From assembly GCA_040756375.1 (NCBI GenBank), contig JBFLZC010000028.1, positions 11,232 through 75,231 on the forward strand: a stretch of 64,000 bases of DNA. The letters are read 5' to 3'. The translations under genes were made by a program, and so were the position numbers. This DNA is from VGSG01 sp040756375. Lineage in GTDB: Bacteria > Desulfobacterota > Desulfomonilia > Desulfomonilales > Desulfomonilaceae. How positions within the stretch are numbered: position 1 is the stretch's first letter; each line of letters begins with the position of its first letter. The notes under the pieces were generated by a model, which saw only the letters and a program-made list of their open reading frames with translations, was not told the origin of the DNA and did not search any database. Shown here piece by piece: positions 34,951 through 43,919 of this stretch.

Positions 34951-37900
34951 CTACGCGTTGGGGATGCCGAGCATTTCGCGTTTCTTGGCGTTTCGGCGGT
35001 CGAGTCGTTCTTGGAACTCTGCCAGGTACGTGTATGCCACAGGTGTGAGGTAGAGCGTCACCACTTGCGAAAGGAGCAGCCCGCCGACCACGACCAGCCC
35101 CAGCGGCTGTCTTGATTCGCCGCCTGCGCCGTATCCGAACGCGATGGGGAGCATCCCTGCGATGGCCGCAATGGTGGTCATCATGATGGGTCGGAACCGG
35201 ATCAGGCTCCCCTCGATCGCGGCATCCAGCGGGCTTTTCTTGTGGGTCCGTTCTGCTTCCAGGGCAAAGTCCACCACCATAATGGCATTCTTTTTCACTA
35301 TGCCGATGAGCATGAAGAGCCCCACGAATCCGTACAGATTCAATTCCAGTCCGAATATCCACAGCACGAGAAGGCCGCCGAACGCGGCAGAGGGTAGGCC
35401 TGAAATAATGGCAAGGGGTACCACGAAGCTTTCATAGAGGATGGCAAGAATTAGATAGATGATGACCACAGCCACAATGAACAGGAAGACGATGCTCCGG
35501 AAGGATTCCTCAAACGCCTGTGCCGTTCCCTCGAATTTGAACAAAACCGTGTCCGGGAGCATCTTCCTGGCCAGGTCACGCACCGCTTCAGTTGCCTGGC
35601 CCAAAGCTACACCCGGAGCTGTGTCAAAGGACATGGTGGCAGAAGGGAGCTGCCCATAGTGGTTCACCGTTAAAGGACCAGGACGCGAATGTATGTCCGC
35701 GATCGCATCTAACCGCACCTGCTCGGAGTTTGAGCCTTTCACATAGAGGTGTGCCAAATCGGCCGGGTTACGTTGGTGCGCGTCTTCCACTTCCAGGATC
35801 ACCTTATACGTGGCGCTGGTTCCATAGATGTTAGAGACCTCACGATCCGCGTACGCGGAATAAGCGCTCTCTTCAATGATTCCTGCGGTGACGCCGTAAG
35901 TGGACGCACGGTCCCGCTGAATATCCACGAACGATTCGGGGTTTTTCAAATAAAGGTCGGAATTGACTCCCACAACTTGAGGTAGATGTCGCAGCGCGTC
36001 TTCAAAGTCTTTGGCGTCTCGGTAAAGAATCTCGGTCTTTGGGCACTGCATCACGAAAAGATACGGGCTCGGGGCTCTTACGGTGGAGATCTCGACCATA
36101 GGCGGCACCCGATAGAAGGTCCTTAGTCCGGGAATACTGTTTGCTACGGGAGTTACCTGCTGGACCACCTGGTAGGATGAATCCGTGCGCGGCGGCCTCT
36201 CCTTCAGGATCAGAACGCAAAAGCCCTGGTTTCGCAGCGGATACCCAGAGACCGTCAGGACATGCTTCACATTCTCGTTTGCCTGCAGCGGCGGAGTGAC
36301 TTCTCTGATCGAGCGGGCCATGCTTTCCGGAGAGATGCTTTCATTGCTCACAAACATGCCGATGAGATGATTCATGTCCACCGTGGGGAGGAAGCCTTTT
36401 GGCAAAGTCGCGAAAAGGTACAAGGTTGCAGCCAAGGTTAGCCCCGCGATAGCGATGGTCGTACGGCGATACTCGACAGCTTCCACCAGGGTGCGGCGAT
36501 AGAATTTAAGCATGGCATCAAAAATCGGATCAGACTCAGCAAGCTTGCTTCCCGGTCGGAAGAGGCGACTGGACAGCATGGGGCTCATACATATGGCCAC
36601 CGCGCCTGAAATCAGAATCGTAACCGTGATTGTCACCGCGAATTCGTTGAGAATCCTCCCGTAGATGCCTGCCATGAACATAATGGGCACAAAGACCACA
36701 GCCAGGCTCAATGTAATAGAAACAATGGTGAAAACGATTTCGGTTGCGCCGTCGATTGCGGCCTGAAAAGGTTTCTTGCCCATTTGCATGTGCCGGAAGA
36801 CGTTTTCGATTACCACGATAGCGTCGTCCACCACGAAACCCACCGAAAGCATCAAGGCCATGAGAGATAGGTTATCCAGCGAGAAACCCATCATGTACAT
36901 CACGGCAAAGGTGGAGATCGCGGAGAGAGGTATTGCGATACCGGCTACAAAGGTGGCAGCCACGCTCCTGAGAAAGAGAAAGATGACCAGGACCACAAGC
37001 CCCAGTGCCAGCAAGAGCGTGAATTCCACGTCCAGGATGCTCTCTCGTATGGACTGCGATCGGTCATAAACCACTTGGAGCGTGATCGCTGGAGGAAGTG
37101 TTGCGCGTATGGCCGGGAGTCTTTGTTCGATACTGTTGACGATGTCAATGGTGTTGGCTCCAGGTTGGCGCAATACAGCGAGAATAACGGCAGGGTTTCC
37201 ATCAAGAGTCGAGAACACTTTGTCTCGGTACACACCATCCTGAACGGTGCCGAGCTCTTCAAGTCTTACAGGTTGCCCGGCGATTTCGGTGACGATCATG
37301 GGCTTGTACCGGGCGGCTTCCATCAGTTGGCCCGAAGCCTTGACCGTCGTGGTGTGATACGGTCCGTCGAGTGTTCCCAGTGGCAGGTTCACATTGTGCG
37401 TCTTTATGGCGTCTCTTACATCATTTATCCCGATTCCTCGGGCTGCCAAGACATCAGGATTCACCTTGACGCGCACGGTGAACTGCTGCTGACTGTAATT
37501 CTGCACCTGAGCCACTCCCGGTATGGTCGAAAGAGACTGGCTCACGAATGTATCCGCATAGTCATTAACCGTGTAGAGCGGTAGCGCTTCCGAATACATG
37601 GCCATGTAGAAAATCGGCCACTGGGTCGGGTTTATCTTCTTGAAGTTAGGAGGGCTCGGCATGTTGCTGGGCATATCGCCTGCGGCCGCAGAGATCGATG
37701 ACTGGACATCCAGCGAGGCGCCATCGATGCTTCTATTCAAGTCGAACTGCACGGTGATAACGGTTTGCCCCAGACTGCTCACCGAGCTCATGGCCCGAAG
37801 GCCGCTAATCGTCGAGAACTGCTTTTCCAGGGGCGTGGCTACGCTGGAGGCCATGGTTTCAGGATCCGCGCCGGGAAGGATCGCTGTAACCTGAATGGTG

Positions 37901-38028
37901 GGGAAATCAACTTCGGGCAGTTCCGACGTGGGAAGATAAACATAGCCCATGATCCCGAAAAAGAACATCGAGATCATCAGAGTGATCGTGGTGACCGGCC
38001 GACGAATGAACAGCTCAGCAGGGCTCAT
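34951..38028 (-). CDS. RND-family multidrug efflux permease (AcrB/MdtBC-like)
   Basis: 1025 aa, full length for the HAE1 group. LFIRRPVTTITLMISMFFFG is the first membrane helix. The proton-relay Asp pair is in GFVVDDAIVVIENV near residue 405 and the relay Lys in GIVKKNAIMVVDFALE near 935. Two large periplasmic loops and twelve membrane helices follow the usual duplicated plan. Driven by the proton gradient, it should export toxic compounds with the adaptor encoded upstream. No TolC-type outer-membrane gene is adjacent; the pump probably borrows one. Confidence 0.95.
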   Translation of the reverse strand: MSPAELFIRRPVTTITLMISMFFFGIMGYVYLPTSELPEVDFPTIQVTAILPGADPETMASSVATPLEKQFSTISGLRAMSSVSSLGQTVITVQFDLNRSIDGASLDVQSSISAAAGDMPSNMPSPPNFKKINPTQWPIFYMAMYSEALPLYTVNDYADTFVSQSLSTIPGVAQVQNYSQQQFTVRVKVNPDVLAARGIGINDVRDAIKTHNVNLPLGTLDGPYHTTTVKASGQLMEAARYKPMIVTEIAGQPVRLEELGTVQDGVYRDKVFSTLDGNPAVILAVLRQPGANTIDIVNSIEQRLPAIRATLPPAITLQVVYDRSQSIRESILDVEFTLLLALGLVVLVIFLFLRSVAATFVAGIAIPLSAISTFAVMYMMGFSLDNLSLMALMLSVGFVVDDAIVVIENVFRHMQMGKKPFQAAIDGATEIVFTIVSITLSLAVVFVPIMFMAGIYGRILNEFAVTITVTILISGAVAICMSPMLSSRLFRPGSKLAESDPIFDAMLKFYRRTLVEAVEYRRTTIAIAGLTLAATLYLFATLPKGFLPTVDMNHLIGMFVSNESISPESMARSIREVTPPLQANENVKHVLTVSGYPLRNQGFCVLILKERPPRTDSSYQVVQQVTPVANSIPGLRTFYRVPPMVEISTVRAPSPYLFVMQCPKTEILYRDAKDFEDALRHLPQVVGVNSDLYLKNPESFVDIQRDRASTYGVTAGIIEESAYSAYADREVSNIYGTSATYKVILEVEDAHQRNPADLAHLYVKGSNSEQVRLDAIADIHSRPGPLTVNHYGQLPSATMSFDTAPGVALGQATEAVRDLARKMLPDTVLFKFEGTAQAFEESFRSIVFLFIVAVVIIYLILAILYESFVVPLAIISGLPSAAFGGLLVLWIFGLELNLYGFVGLFMLIGIVKKNAIMVVDFALEAERTHKKSPLDAAIEGSLIRFRPIMMTTIAAIAGMLPIAFGYGAGGESRQPLGLVVVGGLLLSQVVTLYLTPVAYTYLAEFQERLDRRNAKKREMLGIPNA

Positions 38029-38071
38029 GGTTTAAAGCGGTTTCAAAACGTATGAGCTTTTGAAAGAGCTG

Positions 38072-38107
38072 CCGGGGAGACGCTTTTTGCAAAAAGCGCC
38101 TCCCCGG
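38072..38107. terminator. hairpin between efflux adaptor and pump genes (family E)
   Basis: CCGGGGAGACGC plus T-run, loop GC, and A-run with GCGCCTCCCCGG: a 17-bp stem with one mismatch. Positioned upstream of the pump start (38028) and downstream of the adaptor, it could limit cotranscription. Confidence 0.5.
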
Positions 38108-38201
38108 ACCCCTCCCCAAAAACTCTTATGATCTGCAAGCAGGTTGCGAACGGCCATGATCCATCGGTCACAACCGAGCATGAGAGTGCCGCAATTGAGT
38201 C

Positions 38202-38492
38202 TGGTGCCACGGATGCATCCCGCCCCGCGGGACTCATCCGTGCCCGACTGTTATTGCTCGATGGCCATCGGAAGCCTCTCCACCGCAAGAAGCTAGTGCT
38301 AAGGGCTTGCCGCCGAACCAGTCGCAGCACGGATGAGCCTTCGGCACATCCGTGGCACCACATTCCCATCGACTTCTGCATAATGGGCATGCACTTTCAC
38401 GTGGAAGCAGGAATCCCGGATAAGGGGTTCAGTACAAGGTTTCCCACTATCCGCTCGTTGGGCTTCTGGATTCCCGCCTGCGCGGGAATGAC
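38202..38492. repeat. composite palindromic repeat (families B and C), copy 2
   Basis: 38202-38360 is bounded by TGGTGCCACGGATG and CATCCGTGGCACCA, with inner CCCGCCCCGCGGG and a second pair of CTCATCCGTGC / GCACGGATGAG blocks. 38411-38492 carries GGAATCCCGG ... TTCTGGATTCCCGCCTGCGCGGGAATGAC. It is an inverted version of 21144-21491. It fills most of the 561-nt gap between the efflux genes. Confidence 0.75.
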
Positions 38493-38589
38493 GAAAAAGC
38501 GCTCGCTGGCCGAGCATCGGTGGATATCACCTCTCATCGCCGGATGGCCGCTAGTATTGCCGACCGGGATAACTAGTTACTCCCAATCC

Positions 38590-39786
38590 TTATCGCGGAC
38601 CACTCTTTTTGGACGTCGCCGCTTCTGGCCGTGGGGCTTCAGCCGACTTCTTCGGTCTTTCCCTCTCCTGCACAGGGGCTCCAGGGAAAAGGGAAGTCTG
38701 GCCTTCGGCAACCACTGTGTCTCCGGGTTGCAAGCCCTCAGCCACCACTTCCATGCCGTCGGCTGAACGGCTGATCAGCACAAGTCTGATTTCTACGGTG
38801 TTGTTGTCTTTGACCCGCCACACATACTTGCCCTTTGGGCCGATCATGACAGCCTGAGACGGAACCAGAACCGCATCTTTTGTCACCGTGAGTTGAAGGA
38901 GCACCTTGACGAACTCCCCGGGCCATAGTCTTTTCTTGGGATTGGGAAACAACCCCTGGAGCATGATCATGCCGGTCTTCGGGTTAATCCAATTGTCGAT
39001 CAGATTAAGTGAGCCGATTTCCGGTTCGTCGATACCGGTGAACAGGGCCCTTACTTCAAGCGTCTGCCGAGTATTGTATTCGATGATTTCCTGGAGGAAT
39101 TTTCCCGGAAGAGAAAACACTACCTTGATGGGCTGAATCTGCCGCACATTGACCAGAGTTGTCTGGTACGCGGTGACAATGTTCTTGTCGTCAACTTTGA
39201 TTTCCCCGGCCAGGCCGTCCATGGGCGCTTCGATGGAGCAATAGCCCAGATCGAGACGAGCAGAAGTGACCTGTGCTTCTTCCAGCGCGACCTGGTATTT
39301 CTTCCACATAAAATCTACCTGTTTTGCCTCATACTGCTCCGAGCTTATTCCCGCTGCTTCGTAGAGTACCTGGTATCGCTTGAGGTCACGATCTGCTTGT
39401 TCCAGCTGCGTGTTTGCCTGCTTCAGCCTTGCTTCGGCTTCGTCCAGTTTTGCCTGGAACGGCGCGGGATCGATGGTGAAGATGCGTTGCCCCTTCTTGA
39501 GAAACTCTCCTTCTTTGAAGCAAGCTTCAAGGAGCTGCCCGGTGACGCGCGGTTTTACCTCCACCCACTGGAACGCCTTTACGGACCCGATGGCGTTCAG
39601 AAAATACGGCGCATCCTTCTGGATCACTTGAGCAGTGACTACAGGTACGGCCACCGCATTCTGGTTGGTCTGCTGCTTCTTGCCGCACGAGCTGACCATA
39701 AGAACTGTCGCGCACAGGACGCAGAACAGATGGATGGTCAGGATGCGCAGATGTCTCTTCTGATGTTGATTTTGAGACGGCTTCAT
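38590..39786 (-). CDS. RND efflux periplasmic adaptor lipoprotein (AcrA/HlyD-like)
   Basis: About 398 aa from ATG 39786; a GTG seven codons upstream is possible. The N-terminal segment HLFCVLCATVLMVSSCGKK has a lipobox ending VSSC, so the protein is probably lipid-anchored to the inner membrane. Then come a barrel-sandwich strand (AFQWVEVKPRVTGQLLEACFKEGEFLKKGQ), a coiled coil near residues 100-165, LGYCSIEAPMDG, and beta-barrel domains. The C-terminal 35 residues are Lys/Pro/Glu-rich and look disordered. First gene of the efflux pair. Confidence 0.93.
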   Translation of the reverse strand: MKPSQNQHQKRHLRILTIHLFCVLCATVLMVSSCGKKQQTNQNAVAVPVVTAQVIQKDAPYFLNAIGSVKAFQWVEVKPRVTGQLLEACFKEGEFLKKGQRIFTIDPAPFQAKLDEAEARLKQANTQLEQADRDLKRYQVLYEAAGISSEQYEAKQVDFMWKKYQVALEEAQVTSARLDLGYCSIEAPMDGLAGEIKVDDKNIVTAYQTTLVNVRQIQPIKVVFSLPGKFLQEIIEYNTRQTLEVRALFTGIDEPEIGSLNLIDNWINPKTGMIMLQGLFPNPKKRLWPGEFVKVLLQLTVTKDAVLVPSQAVMIGPKGKYVWRVKDNNTVEIRLVLISRSADGMEVVAEGLQPGDTVVAEGQTSLFPGAPVQERERPKKSAEAPRPEAATSKKSGPR

Positions 39787-40009
39787 TGCAGCTCTGTGTG
39801 CAGACACACCTGTTCTTTGGTGAAAACCGCGGACAGGTATTCCACAAAACAGAGTTCTGGTCCACGGAATTCAGAGGGTGTCTTGGCTGTTAGACGGTCC
39901 GTTTACGTTTCAGATCCGCATGAGAGTACTCGAAAGCCGCATTAGAAAGCAATTCCAAATTGGTGGCCGAACATAACCATTCAGCGATGCGGGGCAGTTT
40001 GGCGCTATC

Positions 40010-40110
40010 TGTCATTGCGAGGACCCCGGACTCGATCCGGGGGACGAAGCAATCTCGGTCCTTTATAGCTGAGATCGCTTCCCTCGCTTTTCAGCGGGGG
40101 CGCAATGACA
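40010..40110. repeat. 101-bp element with terminal inverted repeats TGTCATTGCG / CGCAATGACA
   Basis: Perfect 10-bp terminal inverted repeats enclose CCCCGGACTCGATCCGGGG and a GAAGCAATCTCGG ... GAGATCGCTTCC pair. This is the layout of a non-autonomous miniature element seen in many proteobacteria. The rest of the gap 39787-40188 shows no gene. Confidence 0.7.
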
Positions 40111-40188
40111 GTTCTTGGGCGCTGGTGACTGAATCGTCACTGCCGAACATGGTGCACCATGGAAAAGAAAAGGAGCCTAACGATGCGG

Positions 40189-40752
40189 TCAGATCGGTTT
40201 GGCCAATATTTGCCTGAATCTGATCTCAAGAAATCTGTGTGACGGATGGGCTTCAACGATTGCCACCGTATCAGCGCCTCGGCCGGTGCCCCCGACCGCA
40301 ATCACGTCAGCGCCTTCCGGCACGAGACCCGCATCACACGCTTCCGCAGCGATCTCCGCGGCCACCTTCATCCCCTGGCAAAAAAGCCTCAGAGTCTGCG
40401 CGACGACGTACGACGGTGAGATTCCCTGATGCTGCCGCATGAACGCGTAGTCTATGCTGCGGGTAAGGATGGTTCCAGTGTAGATCTTTGCGCCGAGAGC
40501 AAGCATTTCTTTGCGTACGGCCTCGGAACATTCGTCCTGGTTGGGCTGCCCGAATCCCACATTGTGGGTGACCGCCACGACGTTCACCTTCAAGCCTTGG
40601 AGGCCCCGGGCAAAGATGAGGCCCGTTTCGCCTCCCGTTGTAGCCACTACTACGTGGGAAAGGCCCTCTTTGACCAGCTCTGTCACAATCTCAAGACAGC
40701 GGATGGTGTTCTGTTTGCCAGGTTTCTCGAAGTATTCCACCTGCCTGATCAT
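40189..40752 (-). CDS. stand-alone pyruvate-kinase C-terminal-domain-like protein
   Basis: About 187 aa from ATG 40752 (a GTG at 40767 is in frame). VEYFEKPGKQNTIRCLEIV, HVVVATTGGETGLIFA and VNVVAVTHNVGFGQPN match the alpha/beta domain normally found at the end of pyruvate kinase, here without the catalytic barrel. Near the C-terminus ADVIAVGGTGRGADTVAIVEA has a glycine-rich loop. Such isolated proteins are annotated in archaea and anaerobes without known function. It is the last gene of a loose minus-strand group beginning with an LsrF-like gene. Confidence 0.78.
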   Translation of the reverse strand: MIRQVEYFEKPGKQNTIRCLEIVTELVKEGLSHVVVATTGGETGLIFARGLQGLKVNVVAVTHNVGFGQPNQDECSEAVRKEMLALGAKIYTGTILTRSIDYAFMRQHQGISPSYVVAQTLRLFCQGMKVAAEIAAEACDAGLVPEGADVIAVGGTGRGADTVAIVEAHPSHRFLEIRFRQILAKPI

Positions 40753-40885
40753 GGATCGCCCCGCCACCTAGGAGTCTGTTTTCCTCTGTCATAACATGTC
40801 ACCGGCTGAGAGGCGAGAAACTGTTTCTGTTTCGAGAAAGCCCTGACCTATATCGGTTGGTATCTAATAGGCCGGGATCGCCTTT

Positions 40886-40956
<71 letters not shown>

Positions 40957-41077
40957 GCGCAAGTCTCATCAACGCACGGATGAGTCCCGCAATGAGCCGG
41001 ATACATCGGTGGCATCACACAGGGAGGCTGTCCGCCAAAGTCACACACAGGCAATCTTGTAAGAAGAAGCCGTTATG

Positions 41078-42331
41078 TCAAACTGGGGAGTCGGCCTTGT
41101 ATGCGCAGAGTTCTCCACACATGGTGCAGGTGTCGTGCTCATCACCAGGGCAAGTGCGGGCCCGAACCTCTTTCGCAAGTTCGGGGTCCAGCGCGAGCCG
41201 GATCTGTTCGGCCCAGTCTCGTTGTTTGCGGGCTTTGCTCATGGTCTCATCCCACTGCCAGGCGTCCGCACGACCGCGAGCGAGATCCGCTGCATGAGCC
41301 GCAACACGTGAAGCAAGCACTCCGAGCCGCACATCTTCCACATCCGGCAGACCAAGGTGTTCCGATGGGGTGACGTAACACAGGAAGTCCGCGCCGGCTG
41401 CGGCTGCGACCGCGCCTCCTATCGCGGAGGTGATGTAATCGAGCCCGGGACAGACGTCGGTTACCAACGGCCCAAGAACATAGAACGGCGCGTTGTCGCA
41501 GAGCTTCTTCTGCATCATGATCTGCGCAGGTATCTGGTCAAGCGGCACGTGGCCCGGACCTTCGATAATTGCTTGGACGCCCTTTTCTCGAGCCCGCCGG
41601 AAAAGCTGCCCCAGAGTGTTGAGCTCCTCTATTTGGGCCTGATCAAGGGAATCGGCTATGGCGCCGGGTCTGAGACCGTCGCCCAAGCTAAGCGCCATTC
41701 CATAGTGCGCGCAGATATCGAGCACTTCGTCGTATCGCTCGTAAAGCGGGTTCTCTTTCTTGTTTGCTCGCATCCAGCGCGCGAGAAAACTGCCCCCTCG
41801 GCTGACGATCCCGCAAACTCTGGGACGGTGGTTCAGGTGCTCAAGCGCAGCCTGAGTGACTCCGCAGTGCACGGTCACAAAGCTGATACCATCTTCCCCG
41901 TGGAGCCTGATTGCGTCGAGCATCTCTTCAGGGTCCATGCGTTCTCCGCCGCCTCTTCGCCTCACGGCTCCCACGATAGCCTCATAGATGGGGACGGAGC
42001 CCACAGGGATTGAGGATTCACGGATTACCTTTCGCCTGACCTCCCGCAGATTTCCACCGGTGGAAAGGTCCATAACCGTATCTGCGCCGGCCTTGACCGC
42101 TGCGCCAAGCTTCCGGAGCTCCCTCTCTTCATCGGCAAGATCTTGCGATGTGCCGATGTTGGCATTCACCTTTACCCGCAGGTTTCGCCCTACCGCGACA
42201 GTCTTTCCCGACGGTGACGGCTTCAACAGAGCGACTACTCCGGCAGCAAAATCACGCTCCAGCTCCGCGAGGTTCGCCCCTTCTTCCCGCGCTATATCCC
42301 TCAGAATCTCCTTCAAAGGTTTCAACTCCAA
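41078..42331 (-). CDS. thiC: ThiC-family phosphomethylpyrimidine synthase (short form)
   Basis: 417 aa radical SAM-type enzyme of the ThiC family: KVNANIGTSQDLADEERELRKL near residue 50, DLSTGGNLREVRR near 90, GPGHVPLDQIPAQIMMQKKLC near 255 and GGAVAAAAGADFLCYVTPSEHLGLP near 315. The C-terminal cluster motif is CTMCGELC, a CX2CX3C spacing one residue shorter than in E. coli. ThiC turns AIR into HMP-P for thiamine. The paralogue BzaF, making 5-hydroxybenzimidazole for cobamides, cannot be excluded. The start is TTG 42331. The 73-nt leader lacks a visible TPP riboswitch. Confidence 0.85.
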   Translation of the reverse strand: MELKPLKEILRDIAREEGANLAELERDFAAGVVALLKPSPSGKTVAVGRNLRVKVNANIGTSQDLADEERELRKLGAAVKAGADTVMDLSTGGNLREVRRKVIRESSIPVGSVPIYEAIVGAVRRRGGGERMDPEEMLDAIRLHGEDGISFVTVHCGVTQAALEHLNHRPRVCGIVSRGGSFLARWMRANKKENPLYERYDEVLDICAHYGMALSLGDGLRPGAIADSLDQAQIEELNTLGQLFRRAREKGVQAIIEGPGHVPLDQIPAQIMMQKKLCDNAPFYVLGPLVTDVCPGLDYITSAIGGAVAAAAGADFLCYVTPSEHLGLPDVEDVRLGVLASRVAAHAADLARGRADAWQWDETMSKARKQRDWAEQIRLALDPELAKEVRARTCPGDEHDTCTMCGELCAYKADSPV

Positions 42332-42404
42332 TCTCGTGGGATACCCTCACTATAAGAATCTCCGAGAATATTGTCCATCTCTCCCATTTTCATGAAAAAG
42401 AGCA

Positions 42405-43595
42405 CTAAGTCGAAACGACCTGAATTGCGTCGTCAAAGAGGGTGAGCCTTTCCAGGCCTTTGTCAGTTACCAGAAACGTATTCTCAACGCCGGCTAAACC
42501 TTCGCCAGGGAAGACAAACTTGGGCTCAATGGCCATCACCATGCCTGGTTCCAGGACTGTGGATGAGCGCTTTCCGATCACGGGCAATTCGTCCAGTTCC
42601 AGACCGACGCCATGCCCAACAAAAGGGACCGGTTGAGGCCATCCCATGAAATAGTCTTCCTGTCCTGCTTGGCGAGCCATATCAAGGGCCAGATCGTATA
42701 ATTCTTCGGCTTTCACGCCAGGGCCGCCTCGTTGCCCTATGGCAGCCTGAATTTCCAGGGCCAGGTCATGGAACCGAGCCAATTTTGTCGGAGGTTCCCC
42801 GATGTAGTAAGTTCTTGCCTGATCGACCATGTAACCCTCTACAGCGGCCACATAATCCACCTGAACCGGTTCGTTCCTGCCTATGACCTTGAGGGAAGCC
42901 CCTTGCGGATAAGCCGGGCTGGCTCCTCTACCACCGGTGGGCCCTACTGAGCAACTGGGCACAGCCAGATTGACGCCGGACATGAGGTGACCGTAGAAGA
43001 CCTCGCTATTGAATTGGCGGCTCCTGACATAGCCTTGATGCCCGCCTTTTCGGTACTCGGCTTCGAGGAGCCCCGCGAACTCCAGCTCGGTCATCCCCTC
43101 TCTGAGCAGTTCCCGAGCCTTGGCAAAGAGCGCGTCATTGATGCGCGCAGCTTTCCGCAGCAGAGCGATCTCGTACGGGGATTTCACTTGGCGAAGGGCA
43201 CGGATCAGAGGCGAGACATCTCGGAACTCGCTTTCCGGGAAGAGCCCCTCATAAATACGGAAGTTGTTCACCGGCAATATGTCGAGTTCCATGCCGAGTG
43301 TGCGCAACGTCATGCTTGCGGAATCCTTTACGATAGTCCCAAGCTCGGACAGGCTCTTTACCGGCACCACATTCTCCAGCGGCGAGTCCTCCGCGGCTCT
43401 TTCGAAGCTCCTACGCACCATGAGCACGGGAAGTCCCTCAATCGGAACAAAAAGATGCGCGTCCTGCGCGGTCCCGGATAGGTAAAAGAGGTCCGCGTGA
43501 TTCACGATGAGGGCTCCATCAAGCCCTTCAGCAGGCATCGCGGCCTGGAATTTTTTTATGCGTCGGTCGATTTCATCTCTTGCGATAGGAGGCAT
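42405..43595 (-). CDS. M24-family metallopeptidase (Xaa-Pro aminopeptidase/creatinase-like)
   Basis: 396 aa from ATG 43595 (GTG 43601 is in frame; GAGGAG lies just upstream of both). The N-terminal creatinase domain is followed by the pita-bread domain with metal ligands: Asp in VQVDYVAAVEGYMVDQARTYY, His in FVGHGVGLELDE, Glu in AIEPKFVF and Glu in GVENTFLV. All five are present, so the enzyme should be active on Xaa-Pro peptides or a small amide. No signal peptide, hence cytoplasmic. Confidence 0.9.
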   Translation of the reverse strand: MPPIARDEIDRRIKKFQAAMPAEGLDGALIVNHADLFYLSGTAQDAHLFVPIEGLPVLMVRRSFERAAEDSPLENVVPVKSLSELGTIVKDSASMTLRTLGMELDILPVNNFRIYEGLFPESEFRDVSPLIRALRQVKSPYEIALLRKAARINDALFAKARELLREGMTELEFAGLLEAEYRKGGHQGYVRSRQFNSEVFYGHLMSGVNLAVPSCSVGPTGGRGASPAYPQGASLKVIGRNEPVQVDYVAAVEGYMVDQARTYYIGEPPTKLARFHDLALEIQAAIGQRGGPGVKAEELYDLALDMARQAGQEDYFMGWPQPVPFVGHGVGLELDELPVIGKRSSTVLEPGMVMAIEPKFVFPGEGLAGVENTFLVTDKGLERLTLFDDAIQVVST

Positions 43596-43691
43596 AAACA
43601 CCGCTCCTCATGGTGGAGATCAATAAATACAAGGTGATGCGGGTAGGTTAGTACTCCTTGACCGAAATGCGGTACCATGGGTCGGGAAGAA

Positions 43692-43756
43692 TTGGTGGGA
43701 CAGGCATCCTGCCTGTCCTTCCCTAAAATGGACAGGCGAGACGCCTGTCCCACCAA
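43692..43756. repeat. inverted repeat with TTGGTGGGACAGGC ends
   Basis: 27-nt arms with three mismatches around an 11-nt AT-rich loop. It lies in the 43596-43919 gap, upstream of the M24 peptidase gene and downstream of the dehydrogenase gene. No gene is seen in this gap. Confidence 0.65.
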
Positions 43757-43854
43757 AGCCATGCACGAGCGGAGGGGCAAGCCCGAGCTTCGTTATCTGG
43801 TCTCGCTAGCGCTGGAAGCGCTTGCAATAGTATGGAAGTTTTTGGGGGAGGGGT

Positions 43855-43892
43855 CCGGGGAGGGGCCTTTTTTCAAAAAGGCCCCTCCCCGG
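43855..43892. terminator. strong hairpin downstream of the zinc dehydrogenase gene (family E)
   Basis: Perfect 18-bp stem CCGGGGAGGGGCC plus T-run, loop TC, and complement. A second stem AGCGCTGGAAGCGCTT lies just left of it at about 43808. It begins 28 nt past the dehydrogenase stop at 43920 and fits a transcription end. Confidence 0.6.
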
Positions 43893-43919
43893 AAATTTCT
43901 CTAACAAACTCCCATACTG

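Noticed and set aside
42332..42404. Possible TPP riboswitch ahead of thiC
   Set aside because: Only 73 nt long and without the conserved CUGAGA and ACCUGA elements.
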